NCBI RefSeq assembly: GCF_900155475.1
Contig: NZ_FXAM01000001.1
Location: 483,501-547,500 of the forward strand
Source: Methylomagnum ishizawai
Lineage (GTDB): Bacteria; Pseudomonadota; Gammaproteobacteria; Methylococcales; Methylococcaceae
DNA: 64,000 nucleotides
Reading direction: 5' to 3'
In this document: piece after piece, positions 23,219-32,442 of the stretch
Layout of the letters: each line of letters starts with the position of its first letter
How positions within the stretch are numbered: the stretch's first letter is position 1
Program-made: the position numbers and the translations under genes
The notes under the pieces: generated by a model
The model's database searches: none
What the model saw: the letters and a program-made list of their open reading frames with translations, nothing else
What the model was told of the DNA's origin: nothing

Positions 23219-25186
23219 GTGGGTGGCTTGAAGCAGAAGGGGGCGCTCTGGCGTTGGCGGGCGCATCGTTATATCCAGGCGACCTGGGTGACGCTGGGAT
23301 TGGCGGCGGTCCTGGGCCTGGTCGAGCCTTTTTTCGGCGATATCCCGCCGGTCAGCCCTTTCTTGCTCGGGGTGATGTTCGCCACCTGGCAAGGCGGATT
23401 CCGTGTCGGCTTGTTCGCCACCTTGCTGAGCGTCCTGGCGCATTGGCTGTTCTTCCACCCATCCGTCCGGTTTCCCGCAATCCTCGACGCCTACGAAGGA
23501 CCGCGCATCCTGATGCTCTTGGTCATGGGCGGCGCGTTGAGCCGGGCCATCGCGCACTTGCGGACGGCGGAACGGCGGGCCTTGGCCCTGAGTTTGCGGC
23601 AGGCGCGGCGGCTGGAGCGGGAATTGGCCGAGCGTGGGCGGGTGGCGGAAGCCCTGCGCCAGAGCGAGGAACGCTATCGGGCGGTGGTCGAGGACCAGAC
23701 CGAGGTCATCGCCCGCTTCACCCCCGATGGCACGCTGACCTTCGTCAACGAGGTCTATTGCCGCTTCTTCGGCAAATCCTATGGCGAATTGGTCGGCCAC
23801 AAATGGCATCCCAGGGTGGTGGCGGAGGATGTGGCGTTGATCGAGGCCGAACTGGCCACTCTTTCGATTGTCCAGCCGGTGGTGGCCATCGAAAACCGGG
23901 TCTATTCGGGCGCGGGGCGGATCCATTGGATGCAGTTCATCAACCGGGGCTTGTTCGACGCGGAGGGGGGGTTGTTGGGGGTGCAATGTGTGGGGCGGGA
24001 TATCACCGGGCTTAAACAGGCCGAGGCCGAACTGCGCGAAAGCCAGGAGCGGCTCACCCTGGCCCTGGAGGCGGCGGAGATGGGGGTGTGGTCCTGGGAT
24101 GTGGTGACCGATGCCGTGTACTGGTCGCCGGAGTGCTTCAGGATTTACGGGTATCCCGAATTCGACGGCACGGCCGCCGCCTTCGGCCGCCTGTTGCACC
24201 CGGACGATGCCGGGGCGGTGTGGCGGGCGGTCGAGCGGGCCTTGGCCGGCATCGACGGCTATGCGGTGGAGTTCCGCGCCATCCGCCCCGATGGGCGGGT
24301 GGTGTGGCTGTCCAAGCGTGCCCAGATCGGCCGCGACCCGGAAGGGCGGCCCCTGCGCATGGTCGGTACCGTCCAGGATATCACCCGGCGCAAGGAGGTC
24401 GAGGCCGAGCGGGAAAGCTTGCAGCGCCAGTTGCAGCAGGCCCAGCATATGGAGGCCATCGGCCGGCTCACCGGCGGCATCGCCCACGATTTCAACAACA
24501 TCCTCGCCAGCATCCTGGGCTATACCGGGTTGGCGCTGGACCGCCACGTCCCCGACCCCCACGGCAAACTGGCCGAATACCTGCGGCAGATCAAGACCGC
24601 CGGCGAACGCGCCCGCGACCTCGTCGCCAAGATGCTGGCGTATTCCCGCGATGGCGAGGCGCGGGCCTTGCCGCCGCTCGCGCCCGGACCTTTGGTGGCC
24701 GAGGTGATCGGGATGTTGGAATCGGTCATGCCGCCGGGGGTCGAGGTCCGCGCCGACCTGGACCCGGCGGTGCCGGATATCCTGATCGAGCCGGTGGATT
24801 TCCATCAGGTGCTGACCAATTTGGCGCTCAACGCCCGCGACGCCATCGGGGAGGCCGGGCGGATCGACATCGTCCTGCGGCGGGTCGCGGTGGACGCCGG
24901 TTGCGCCGCCTGCCATCGGCGGGTGCGGGGCGGCTTCGTGGAACTAAGCGTGGCCGACAGCGGCACGGGGATCGAGGATGGGGTGTTGCCGCGCATCTTC
25001 GAGCCGTTCTTCACCACCAAGCCGCTGGGTAAGGGCACGGGGATGGGCCTGCCGGTGGTGCTGGGCATCGTCCACCACGCGGGGGGGCATATCCTGGTGG
25101 AATCGCCGCCCGGTACCGGGGCCGTGTTCCGCTTGTTATTCCCGCCCGTCTCTGGGGAGGATCGCGGTTTAAGCGACACTACGTAG
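23219..25186 (+). CDS. PAS-domain sensor histidine kinase
   Basis: A 655-residue membrane histidine kinase. A KdpD-like (DUF4118-type) set of membrane helices occupies about residues 20-115, then a coiled linker, two PAS domains (about 150-270 and 275-395), a HisKA-like helix with GGIAHDFNNILASILGY (phosphorylated His near 422), and a GHKL ATPase with N box NLALNARDAI, G1 DSGTGIEDG and G2 GKGTGMGLPVV. No receiver domain is attached. The start is GTG 23219 or TTG 23228; neither has a strong ribosome site. It is probably the cognate kinase of the HTH-REC protein at 22616. The stimulus is unknown. Confidence 0.88.
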   Translation: MGGLKQKGALWRWRAHRYIQATWVTLGLAAVLGLVEPFFGDIPPVSPFLLGVMFATWQGGFRVGLFATLLSVLAHWLFFHPSVRFPAILDAYEGPRILMLLVMGGALSRAIAHLRTAERRALALSLRQARRLERELAERGRVAEALRQSEERYRAVVEDQTEVIARFTPDGTLTFVNEVYCRFFGKSYGELVGHKWHPRVVAEDVALIEAELATLSIVQPVVAIENRVYSGAGRIHWMQFINRGLFDAEGGLLGVQCVGRDITGLKQAEAELRESQERLTLALEAAEMGVWSWDVVTDAVYWSPECFRIYGYPEFDGTAAAFGRLLHPDDAGAVWRAVERALAGIDGYAVEFRAIRPDGRVVWLSKRAQIGRDPEGRPLRMVGTVQDITRRKEVEAERESLQRQLQQAQHMEAIGRLTGGIAHDFNNILASILGYTGLALDRHVPDPHGKLAEYLRQIKTAGERARDLVAKMLAYSRDGEARALPPLAPGPLVAEVIGMLESVMPPGVEVRADLDPAVPDILIEPVDFHQVLTNLALNARDAIGEAGRIDIVLRRVAVDAGCAACHRRVRGGFVELSVADSGTGIEDGVLPRIFEPFFTTKPLGKGTGMGLPVVLGIVHHAGGHILVESPPGTGAVFRLLFPPVSGEDRGLSDTT

Positions 25187-25284
25187 TTACTTCGGGGCGG
25201 GGCTGGACGTTAATAGGCACCGCTAGCGGTCATCCCGCTCCAGCAGACGGTACGTTTGGCGCAACATCTTAAGGAGTAGCCCGC

Positions 25285-25452
25285 ATGGACCAGGAAAAGG
25301 ATAACTTTTGGCTATATGTCGGCGCGATCATCGTGGCGGCGATCATCGGTGTCCTGCTGTTGAAGGGCAGGGAAATGGAGAGCATCCCCACCAAGGCCTA
25401 CGAGGAAACCAAGTCCCAGGTGGAACGGCAAATGCAGAACGCCAGACCTTGA
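25285..25452 (+). CDS. Small single-pass membrane protein
   Basis: A 55-residue protein. It has a short charged start (MDQEKDNF), one membrane helix (about residues 9-26, WLYVGAIIVAAIIGVLLL), and a charged cytoplasmic tail rich in Lys, Glu and Gln. The coding frame is supported by a strong AAGGAG site at 25271-25275 and by the compact helix-plus-tail design. I do not recognise the family. It is transcribed after the histidine kinase gene but separated by 98 bp, and is convergent with the SUI1-like gene. Confidence 0.7.
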   Translation: MDQEKDNFWLYVGAIIVAAIIGVLLLKGREMESIPTKAYEETKSQVERQMQNARP

Positions 25453-25497
25453 ACCTTTCCGACCGGGCGGAACCCATGGCCAGCCCGGACGCGGCGC

Positions 25498-25534
25498 GGC
25501 GGAATCCGGGAACGCCGGCGTGCCGGATTCCGCC
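25498..25534. terminator. Strong inverted repeat between convergent genes
   Basis: A perfect 12-bp inverted repeat GGCGGAATCCGG / CCGGATTCCGCC with a 13-nt loop lies between the small membrane protein gene and the leftward SUI1-like gene. The position suits a bidirectional terminator, and no U-tract follows immediately. It could alternatively be a repeat unit. Confidence 0.55.
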
Positions 25535-25553
25535 TTCCCTCCAGGCAGGGGCG

Positions 25554-25922
25554 CTAGCCGCCCGCTTTCTTCACCGTCTTCCCCCGCTTCTGGAATTCTT
25601 CCATCACCACGGCGACATGGTCGCCCTGGATTTCGATCACGCCCTCCTTCACCGTGCCGCCCGAGCCGCAGCGCTGTTTGAGCTGCTTGGCGAGGCTGTC
25701 GAGTTCCGAGGGATCGGTCGAGGCACCCGTGACGACCGTCACGCCCTTGCCCTTGCGGCCCTTGGTTTCGAGCCGCACCCGGACGATGCCGTCCGTTTTG
25801 GGAAGGGCCGGGCTTTTTTGGCAGGCGCAGCGGGCCACGGGTTGGCGGCAGGCCGGGCACATGCGGCCTTGTCCGGTCGAATAGACTAGGCCGCCGCCGC
25901 TAGAGGATTTCTTGGGGTTCAT
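25554..25922 (-). CDS. SUI1/eIF1-like translation factor (YciH)
   Basis: A 122-residue protein of the bacterial YciH/SUI1 family, homologous to eukaryotic eIF1. The N-terminal 40 residues contain a cysteine cluster (MCPACRQPVARCAC) that may bind zinc. The core (VRVRLETKGRKGKGVTVVTG, LAKQLKQRCGSGGTVKEG, IEIQGDH) is the classical SUI1 fold. In E. coli YciH has been linked to translation initiation fidelity. The start at 25922 (MNPKKSSSGG) is chosen over an ATG five codons upstream that would add MKNSP. Confidence 0.88.
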   Translation of the reverse strand: MNPKKSSSGGGLVYSTGQGRMCPACRQPVARCACQKSPALPKTDGIVRVRLETKGRKGKGVTVVTGASTDPSELDSLAKQLKQRCGSGGTVKEGVIEIQGDHVAVVMEEFQKRGKTVKKAGG

Positions 25923-26049
25923 CGGGGAGTTCTTCATGCGGATGGGGGCGGGATTATCGCCGCGATGGGCGCGGGGCGGAACCCAGGCTGACGCGGCGGG
26001 CGATTCGTGGTATGACCTTGCGCCTTCGATCCGATACAGGCCGTACAAG

Positions 26050-26712
26050 ATGAACCACGTTCCCTGGGCCGCGCTGGCCCTTTCGCTCCTCCTGCTTCCG
26101 GGCTGCGGCACCCTGCGCGATGCCTTCCTGGATACGGCAAGCCCGCTCGCGCCCCCGCGCGGCGCCACGCTGGGCCAGACTTCCCGCGAGGACATCGTCC
26201 GCCAATTCGGCGAGCCGGACGAGATCGATGCCCGCCGCCTGGATGCACGGGCCTTGGAGGTCGCCTATTACTTCGCCGACGATCTCGACGACGACCACGA
26301 GCCGCGCTACAAGCTGTTGGTCTGCGAATTCGCCAAGGGCGTTTTGACCGGCTACGCCTTCCACGACACCGGCATCCCGGCCAAATTGGGTTTCGAGGAG
26401 TCGGGCCGGGCCAAGCTGTCCAAGGGCCAATCGACCCGGCACGCGGTCGAGACCGCACTGGGCGTGCCCGATGGCAAGGCATTTTTGCCGACCACGATCA
26501 CCTTGCCCGCCTTGGATATCCGGCTGGGGGCCGCGCCGTTCCCGCTGGCGGCGATTCCCGCGGGCAGCAAGGAGGCTTGGCAGTATTACACCGAGGGTTT
26601 CGACGAAACCCGCCACAGCGCTTCCCGGCAGACCTTGACCGTGTTTTTCGACGAACGCGGGATTTTCCTCGGCGATGCGCTCTTGCATGAACTGGTCGCC
26701 AAAGCGCCCTGA
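26050..26712 (+). CDS. Lipoprotein with SmpA/BamE-like repeats
   Basis: A 220-residue predicted lipoprotein. The signal peptide ends in the lipobox LLPGC (Cys near residue 18), so the mature protein is membrane-anchored. Two segments resemble the BamE/SmpA pattern, in which a conserved helix and strand surround a Gly-x-Pro turn: TSREDIVRQFGEPDEI near 45-60, and STRHAVETALGVPDGKAF near 130-147. The function is not known; a periplasmic or outer-membrane assembly role is possible. The ATG at 26050 gives a good signal peptide, while an upstream in-frame extension does not. Confidence 0.78.
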   Translation: MNHVPWAALALSLLLLPGCGTLRDAFLDTASPLAPPRGATLGQTSREDIVRQFGEPDEIDARRLDARALEVAYYFADDLDDDHEPRYKLLVCEFAKGVLTGYAFHDTGIPAKLGFEESGRAKLSKGQSTRHAVETALGVPDGKAFLPTTITLPALDIRLGAAPFPLAAIPAGSKEAWQYYTEGFDETRHSASRQTLTVFFDERGIFLGDALLHELVAKAP

Positions 26713-26786
26713 ATCTGCGGGGTAATCGCTGCTTGGCGGGCTGGGGCGCGGGTTTGGGTTCCCGGCGCAACCGGGCGGCGGGCCGA

Positions 26787-28109
26787 TCAGCCGTCCCCGG
26801 TTTCGCCTTCGGACACCGCGACTTCCAAGGCGTCGCCTTCCACCTCGGCGTATCCCAGGTGTTTCCGGGCCAATTCGCGCCGGACGAAGCCGCGCATGAC
26901 GATGGCCACGCCCAAGGCCAGCAGGAATACCAAGGCGAATATCCGCATCATGTCCCCGTAGCTGCCGGTTTCCTCCCGCAAGTAGGCGGCCAGCGACGAG
27001 CCGGTGATGCCGGCCAAGGCCCAAGCGGTCAGGACATAGCCGTGGATCGCGCCGACTTGGCGCATGCCGAACAAGTCCCCGATATAGGCGGGCAGGGTGG
27101 AAAACCCGCCGCCATAGCAGGTCATGATCAGGTATAACAGCGCTTGGAACGCCAGGATATCCCGCAACGCGGGCAGGCAGCCGAAGGCCAATATTTCAAG
27201 GACGAAGAATGCGATATAGGTGTTGGGCCGCCCGATCCGATCCGACAGCGAGGCCCAGCCCAGGCGGCCCAGGCCGTTGAACAAGCCGTTCATGCCGACG
27301 ATGGCGGCCGCAGCTACGGCGTCGATGCCGGTCAATTCCTGGGTCATGGGGGAGGCGACCGAAATCACGGCGATTCCGCAACCGATATTGATGAACATCA
27401 TCAGCCACAAGCCGTAGAATGGCGGGGTTTTCACCGCTTCGTTGGCGGTCATCGGCATCAGATCGATGGGCTTGCGCCGGACCGGCGGACCGTCCTCCCG
27501 CCCGGAATAGCCCGCCGGTTGCCAGCCTTCCGGGGGCGGGGCCAAGTACAAGGCCGAAGCCAGCATGACGACCAGGTAGACCACGCCCAGGATCGCGAAG
27601 GTCGTGCTGAGTCCCTGCGCCTCGATCAAGCGGCCGATCAGCGGCGCCCCGAGGAAAGAGGCGAAGCCGAAGCCCATGATCGCCAACCCGGTAGCCAAGC
27701 CGCGGTGGTCCGGGAACCATTTCATCAAGGTGGACACCGGGGTGATATAGCCGGTGCCGAGGCCGAAGCCGCCGATCAGGCCATAGCACAGGTACAGCAG
27801 CCAAAGGCGCAATTCTTCGCAGGCGATATGGCTCGAAGTGGCGAAGGCCGAGCCCAGGAGTCCCGTGGCCCATAGCAAGGCCGACAGGCTGCCCGAGAAG
27901 CGCGGCCCCCGGCGTTCCACCACATGCCCCATCAGGGCGGCGGAAATGCCCAAGGTGAAGATGGCCAAACCGAAGGTGAAATTCGCCTGCTTGAGGTTCC
28001 AACCGAACGCTTGTTGCAGCGGTTTGGAAAAGACGCTCCAGGCGTAAACCGAGCCGATGGAAATATGGATGCCGATACCGGCAAGCGCGATCAAACCGCG
28101 ATTCTTCAT
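26787..28109 (-). CDS. OFA-type MFS transporter (oxalate/formate antiporter-like)
   Basis: A 440-residue major facilitator with twelve predicted helices. It belongs to the oxalate/formate antiporter (OFA) family: the start GLIALAGIGIHISIGSVYAWSVFSKPL and the loop GGFGLGTGYITPVSTLMKWFPDHRGLATG are diagnostic. The family carries small organic acids, but members outside Oxalobacter rarely have proven substrates. The start ATG at 28109 matches the family N-terminus. It stands alone, with 283 bp upstream before the divergent ybiT gene. Confidence 0.87.
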   Translation of the reverse strand: MKNRGLIALAGIGIHISIGSVYAWSVFSKPLQQAFGWNLKQANFTFGLAIFTLGISAALMGHVVERRGPRFSGSLSALLWATGLLGSAFATSSHIACEELRLWLLYLCYGLIGGFGLGTGYITPVSTLMKWFPDHRGLATGLAIMGFGFASFLGAPLIGRLIEAQGLSTTFAILGVVYLVVMLASALYLAPPPEGWQPAGYSGREDGPPVRRKPIDLMPMTANEAVKTPPFYGLWLMMFINIGCGIAVISVASPMTQELTGIDAVAAAAIVGMNGLFNGLGRLGWASLSDRIGRPNTYIAFFVLEILAFGCLPALRDILAFQALLYLIMTCYGGGFSTLPAYIGDLFGMRQVGAIHGYVLTAWALAGITGSSLAAYLREETGSYGDMMRIFALVFLLALGVAIVMRGFVRRELARKHLGYAEVEGDALEVAVSEGETGDG

Positions 28110-28392
28110 GCGATGGCTCCGAAAAAAGCCGACCGTTACAGGCAGATTCGGAGGCAGCTCGAAATCCTTGTGTCGGGGCCGGACTGGGGAATGTATAAAT
28201 CTTGCGGGGCGGGAAAGACCCGGCTTCGCGATTTTAACCCGGCCGCTGCCGTGGCGCGGCGGGTGTTCCCTAGCCTCCCTTGGCAGCGCCGGGACGCCGG
28301 GCGCATGGTCCAGGCTGGTTTAGCGGGCGACCCAGGTTAAGATAGGCGCTTTTCGCGGTTTCCCTTTCACCCTCCCCAATCCCGGAACTCCC

Positions 28393-29985
28393 TTGTTAAC
28401 CACAGCGAACCTCACCATCCAATTCGGGGCCAAGCCCCTGTTCGAGAACGTCTCCGTCAAATTCGGCGACGGCAACCGCTACGGCCTGATCGGGGCCAAC
28501 GGCTGCGGTAAATCGACCCTGATGAAAATCCTGGGCGGCGATTTGGAACCCACCGCCGGCAATGTCTCGCTCGATGCGCACGAGCGCCTGGGCAAACTGC
28601 GCCAGGATCAATTCGGTTTCGAGGAATACACCGTCATCGATACCGTACTGATGGGCCATGCCGAACTCTGGCGGGTCAAGGCCGAGCGCGAACGGCTGTA
28701 CTCGCTGCCCGAGATGAGCGAAGACGAGGGCATGCGGGTCGCCGACCTGGAAATCCTGTTCGCCGAACTCGACGGCTACACCGCCGAATCCCGCGCCGGG
28801 GAATTGCTCCTGGGCGTCGGCATCCCGCTGGAACAGCACTACGGCTTGATGGGCGCGGTCGCTCCCGGCTGGAAATTGCGGGTGTTGCTGGCCCAAGCCT
28901 TGTTTTCCGATCCCGATATCCTGTTGCTGGACGAACCTACCAACAACCTCGACATCAACACCATCCGCTGGCTGGAAAACGTGCTGAACGACCGCAATAG
29001 CACCATGGTCATCATTTCCCACGACCGCCATTTCCTCAACAGCGTCTGCACCCATATCGCCGACCTGGATTACGGCGAACTGCGGGTCTATCCCGGCAAC
29101 TACGACGATTACATGATCGCCTCGACCCAGGCGCGGGAACGGCTCCTGGCCGACAACGCCAAGAAGAAGGCCCAGATCGCCGAATTGCAGACCTTCGTCA
29201 GCCGGTTTTCGGCCAATGCCTCCAAAGCCAAGCAAGCCACTTCCCGCGCCCGCCAGATCGACAAGATCAAGCTGGACGAAGTGAAACCGTCCAGCCGGGT
29301 CAATCCCTTCATCCGCTTCAACCAGAAGAAGAAGCTGTATCGCTTGGCGCTGGAAGTGAAGGATTTGGCCCAGGGCTATGGCGCGGAACCTTTGTTCCAG
29401 GGCTTGGATTTGATGGTGGAAGTGGGCGAGCGGGTGGCGGTGATCGGTCCCAACGGCATCGGCAAAACCACCTTGCTGCGGAGCCTGGTCGGCGAACTGC
29501 CGCCGGACCGGGGTACGGTGAAATGGTCGGAAAATGTGAACCTGGCCTATTTCGCCCAGGACCACGCGGCGGATTTTTCCACCGACATGAGCCTGTTCGA
29601 CTGGATGGACCAATGGAAACAGGAAGGCGACGACGAACAATCGGTGCGGGCGACCTTGGGCCGCTTGCTGTTCTCGCAGGATGAAATCAAGAAGCCGGTG
29701 CGGGTGCTATCGGGCGGCGAGCAAGGCCGGATGCTGTTCGGCAAACTGATGCTGCAACAGGCCAATGTCATGGTGATGGACGAACCCACCAACCATCTCG
29801 ACATGGAATCCATCGAATCGCTGAACACCGCCTTGGAACAATATCCCGGCACTTTGATCTTCGTCAGCCACGACCGCGAATTCGTGTCCTCGCTGGCGAC
29901 CCGCATCATCGAATTGACCCCGCAAGGCGTCGTCAACTACAGCGGGAATTATGAGGATTATTTGACCAGCCAGGGTGTGCAATAG
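28393..29985 (+). CDS. ybiT: ABC-F ATPase YbiT
   Basis: A 530-residue soluble ABC-F protein with two ATP-binding cassettes. It acts on the ribosome rather than in transport and probably resolves stalled translation. Cassette 1 has Walker [10 protein letters not shown] near residue 35, signature [15 protein letters not shown] and Walker [13 protein letters not shown] near 176. Cassette 2 has GPNGIGKTT near 352, LSGGEQGRM near 438 and [10 protein letters not shown] near 460. The degenerate first signature is characteristic of YbiT. The linker between cassettes is lysine-rich. The start is TTG at 28393, the only codon that restores the family N-terminus ([12 protein letters not shown]). Confidence 0.92.
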   Translation: MLTTANLTIQFGAKPLFENVSVKFGDGNRYGLIGANGCGKSTLMKILGGDLEPTAGNVSLDAHERLGKLRQDQFGFEEYTVIDTVLMGHAELWRVKAERERLYSLPEMSEDEGMRVADLEILFAELDGYTAESRAGELLLGVGIPLEQHYGLMGAVAPGWKLRVLLAQALFSDPDILLLDEPTNNLDINTIRWLENVLNDRNSTMVIISHDRHFLNSVCTHIADLDYGELRVYPGNYDDYMIASTQARERLLADNAKKKAQIAELQTFVSRFSANASKAKQATSRARQIDKIKLDEVKPSSRVNPFIRFNQKKKLYRLALEVKDLAQGYGAEPLFQGLDLMVEVGERVAVIGPNGIGKTTLLRSLVGELPPDRGTVKWSENVNLAYFAQDHAADFSTDMSLFDWMDQWKQEGDDEQSVRATLGRLLFSQDEIKKPVRVLSGGEQGRMLFGKLMLQQANVMVMDEPTNHLDMESIESLNTALEQYPGTLIFVSHDREFVSSLATRIIELTPQGVVNYSGNYEDYLTSQGVQ

Positions 29986-30010
29986 CCGGGAAGGGCTAGA
30001 ATGGCCCGGA

Positions 30011-30032
30011 CTTAGCCCGGATTCCATCCGGG
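30011..30032. repeat. REP-like palindrome, degenerate copy
   Basis: CCCGGAT (30016-30022) and ATCCGGG (30026-30032) form a tight hairpin with a 3-nt loop in the gap between ybiT and the sterol cluster. The sequence, including the leading TTAG, resembles the elements at 18275 and 34401. It could also terminate ybiT. Confidence 0.45.
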
Positions 30033-30151
30033 GTTGCGCGGAAATAGCGGCTTGAAGCCGTTGCGATACCATGTAGACCCTCATCCGCCTGTTTTAGACC
30101 CACTATGCAAGCCAAACCTGCCTGTTTCCTCCTGAATCCCGGAGTGAACCC

Positions 30152-31168
30152 ATGAGCGCCGGTATCAATCTCGTCACCGGAGCCACCGGCCATCTCGGGG
30201 CCAATCTGGTCCGCCGCCTGCTCGAAGAGGGCGAAAGCGTCCGGGTGATGCTGCGGGCCGGGCGCGACAACGGCGCCCTGGATGGGCTGGATGTGGAGCG
30301 CGTCCAAGCCGATTTGCGCGATGCTTCCGCCGTCTCGCAGGCCGTGCGGGGCTGTACCCGCGTCTACCATTGCGCCGCCCTGGTCTCGACCATCGAGGGC
30401 GACGCCGCCCATAAGCGCGAGATTTACGACACCAATGTCGGCGGCACCCGCCATATCCTGGCGGCGGCGCGGGAGCATGGCGTCGAAAAAGTGGTGGTGT
30501 CGGGTTCTTTAAGCGCCACCGGCTACGAACCCGACCGCGCCAGCCACGAGGACATGCCGTTCTATCCGTTCGAGCGCCATCTGCCCTACGGTTTCACCAA
30601 GCATCTGACCGAACACGAATGCCTCAAGGCCCATGCCGATGGGCTGAACGTGGTGGTCGCCACTTCCTGCGCCATCATCGGCCCGCACGATTATGTGCCC
30701 TCGCGCATGGGCCGGGTGTTGGTCGATTTCGCCCATGGCAAGCTCAGGGCGTATATCCCCGGTGGGTTCGAGTTCGTCTCGGCCTGGGATGTCGCCGAAG
30801 GCCATCTCCTCGCCATGCGCCAGGGCCGTTCCGGGCAGAAATACATCTTCAGCACCGCCTATGCCTCGGTGGATGATTTGCTCGGCCTGTTCCGCGAGGT
30901 CACGGGCCGTCCCCTGCCCAGGTTAAAGCTGCCGCCACAGGTGATGGCCGCTGTGGCCGAGGTGGCGGATAAAACCTGGTTCCGCCTCTTTCCCAACCAG
31001 CCCCGCCGCTTCACCCCGGCGGCGGTGCGTCTCCTGACCCTGCGCCGCCAGGCCGGCCACGACAAGGCCCGGCGCGAACTGGGCTACCAGCCCACCGGAT
31101 TACGCCCGGCGGTCGAGTCCGCCTATCAAGATTTCGTGCGCCGCGGCGTGATTGTCCCGGCCCAGTAA
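30152..31168 (+). CDS. SdmB-like NAD(P)-dependent reductase (C-4 sterol demethylation)
   Basis: A 338-residue short-chain/extended SDR of the 3-beta-HSD and sugar-epimerase type. The N-terminal Rossmann motif is VTGATGHLGANLV (residues 7-19), and the catalytic pair lies in LPYGFTKHLTE (about 150, Tyr-x3-Lys). It is followed 31 bp later by a Rieske oxygenase. In Methylococcus capsulatus the Rieske oxygenase SdmA and the reductase SdmB remove one C-4 methyl group from sterols. The same gene pair here strongly suggests the same step. A hopanoid-associated epimerase (HpnA-like) is the alternative, since the families are close. The start at 30152 has GGAGTG upstream. Confidence 0.75.
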   Translation: MSAGINLVTGATGHLGANLVRRLLEEGESVRVMLRAGRDNGALDGLDVERVQADLRDASAVSQAVRGCTRVYHCAALVSTIEGDAAHKREIYDTNVGGTRHILAAAREHGVEKVVVSGSLSATGYEPDRASHEDMPFYPFERHLPYGFTKHLTEHECLKAHADGLNVVVATSCAIIGPHDYVPSRMGRVLVDFAHGKLRAYIPGGFEFVSAWDVAEGHLLAMRQGRSGQKYIFSTAYASVDDLLGLFREVTGRPLPRLKLPPQVMAAVAEVADKTWFRLFPNQPRRFTPAAVRLLTLRRQAGHDKARRELGYQPTGLRPAVESAYQDFVRRGVIVPAQ

Positions 31169-31199
31169 CCCCGAAAACCCCCAAGCCCCGGAGCCTGAC

Positions 31200-32333
31200 A
31201 TGAGTTCTGCCCAGACCCAAAGCCCACCGCCCATTTTCACCGACGCCAAAACCACCCGCCAAAAAGCCCGCTCCGCCGGTTTGGACCCCGACCGCTGGTA
31301 CGTGGTGGAATACGACAAGGCGGTCAAGAAGGGCCAAGTCAAGGAAGTGGTGTTCTGGAACAATTCCATCGCCCTCTACCGCGACGAGGAAGGCCAACTC
31401 AACGCCGTGCAGAACCGCTGCCCGCACCGCCATCTCAAGCTCACCCATGGCGTGGTGGACAAATGCCATCTGCGCTGCGTCTATCATGGCTGGGCCTTCG
31501 ACCGCGAGGGCAAGCTGGTGGATTATTCCCACGATAGTTTCGGCAAGCCCTTAATCAAAACCCAATTGCGGACCTATCCGGTGCGGGTGCGCTATGGCCT
31601 GATTTGGCTATTCCCCGGCGATCCGGCCTTGGCCGAGGTGCATAAAATTCCCGAGATTCCCGAATTGAGCGGCGATAATCCTTGGGCGTCGTTCGCGGCG
31701 GATTTCACCTGGAAAACCCATCATTCCATGGTGATCGATAATATCTGCGATTTCGCCCATGCCTTCTTGCACCGCAAATACCGTCCGTTCATCGATGCCA
31801 AACTGACCCATCACGAGGCCGACGATGACCGGGTCTATTTGACCTACGATGCCTATATGGCGGGCGGCAGGGTTTCCGGTATCTTCGTGGACCGCAACCG
31901 GGTTAATACCCAGTCCATCGAGTTGTGTTATCAATATCCCTATCAATGGACCAATACCGGCGATAGCATCAAGAACTGGTCGTTCATGCTACCGATCAAC
32001 GACCGCACCACGCGGGCGTTTTTCCTGTTCTATTTCGACGCGGTGACGATTCCATTCCTCTCGGTGAAAACCCCGAAATGGTTGACCCAGACGGTGTTGA
32101 ATATCGCCAAGCCCCTGGTATTCAAACCCATCCTGCTGGAAGACGGCGTGGCTCTGGAAGCCGAGCAACTGGGTTATGAGGAACATTGGGATGCCCCGCC
32201 CATCGAGTTGAATCCGGTGGTGCCGCTGTTCCAGAAACTGACCGCCCGCAAGTGGGAGGAATATCTGGCCCGCAAAACCGATGGTCAAAACCCGGCCCAA
32301 CCGACCGAAGACGGAGCGCAAGCCGCCGCCTAA
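31200..32333 (+). CDS. SdmA-like Rieske non-heme iron oxygenase (C-4 sterol demethylase)
   Basis: A 377-residue ring-hydroxylating-type oxygenase. The Rieske centre is formed by RCPHRHL and RCVYHGW (about residues 73-78 and 96-101). The mononuclear iron site is DNICDFAHAFLH (about 181-192, Asp-x2-His-x3-His pattern). The second half is more aromatic and membrane-friendly than in soluble oxygenases. With the adjacent SdmB-like reductase it fits the bacterial C-4 sterol demethylase, which oxidises a 4-methyl group before decarboxylation. The ATG at 31200 has GGAG seven bases upstream. The substrate is inferred from the neighbouring sterol genes. Confidence 0.78.
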   Translation: MSSAQTQSPPPIFTDAKTTRQKARSAGLDPDRWYVVEYDKAVKKGQVKEVVFWNNSIALYRDEEGQLNAVQNRCPHRHLKLTHGVVDKCHLRCVYHGWAFDREGKLVDYSHDSFGKPLIKTQLRTYPVRVRYGLIWLFPGDPALAEVHKIPEIPELSGDNPWASFAADFTWKTHHSMVIDNICDFAHAFLHRKYRPFIDAKLTHHEADDDRVYLTYDAYMAGGRVSGIFVDRNRVNTQSIELCYQYPYQWTNTGDSIKNWSFMLPINDRTTRAFFLFYFDAVTIPFLSVKTPKWLTQTVLNIAKPLVFKPILLEDGVALEAEQLGYEEHWDAPPIELNPVVPLFQKLTARKWEEYLARKTDGQNPAQPTEDGAQAAA

Positions 32334-32442
32334 AACCCGTGGCTTCCTAAGCGCCGCTTGCCGTAAATCGATTTCTAAAACCATACCGCTGATTCCCAGG
32401 TTTCTGGGGTCGGCGGTATCTTTTTATGCGAGTCAAATAACA

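Noticed and set aside
22424-24916. An 830-codon open frame antisense to the regulator and histidine kinase genes
   Set aside because: Low-complexity Gly/His/Asp/Gln translation with no recognisable domain; it mirrors the real genes on the other strand.
28840-28900. Degenerate first ABC signature in YbiT as a defect
   Set aside because: The [14 protein letters not shown] form is the normal YbiT version.
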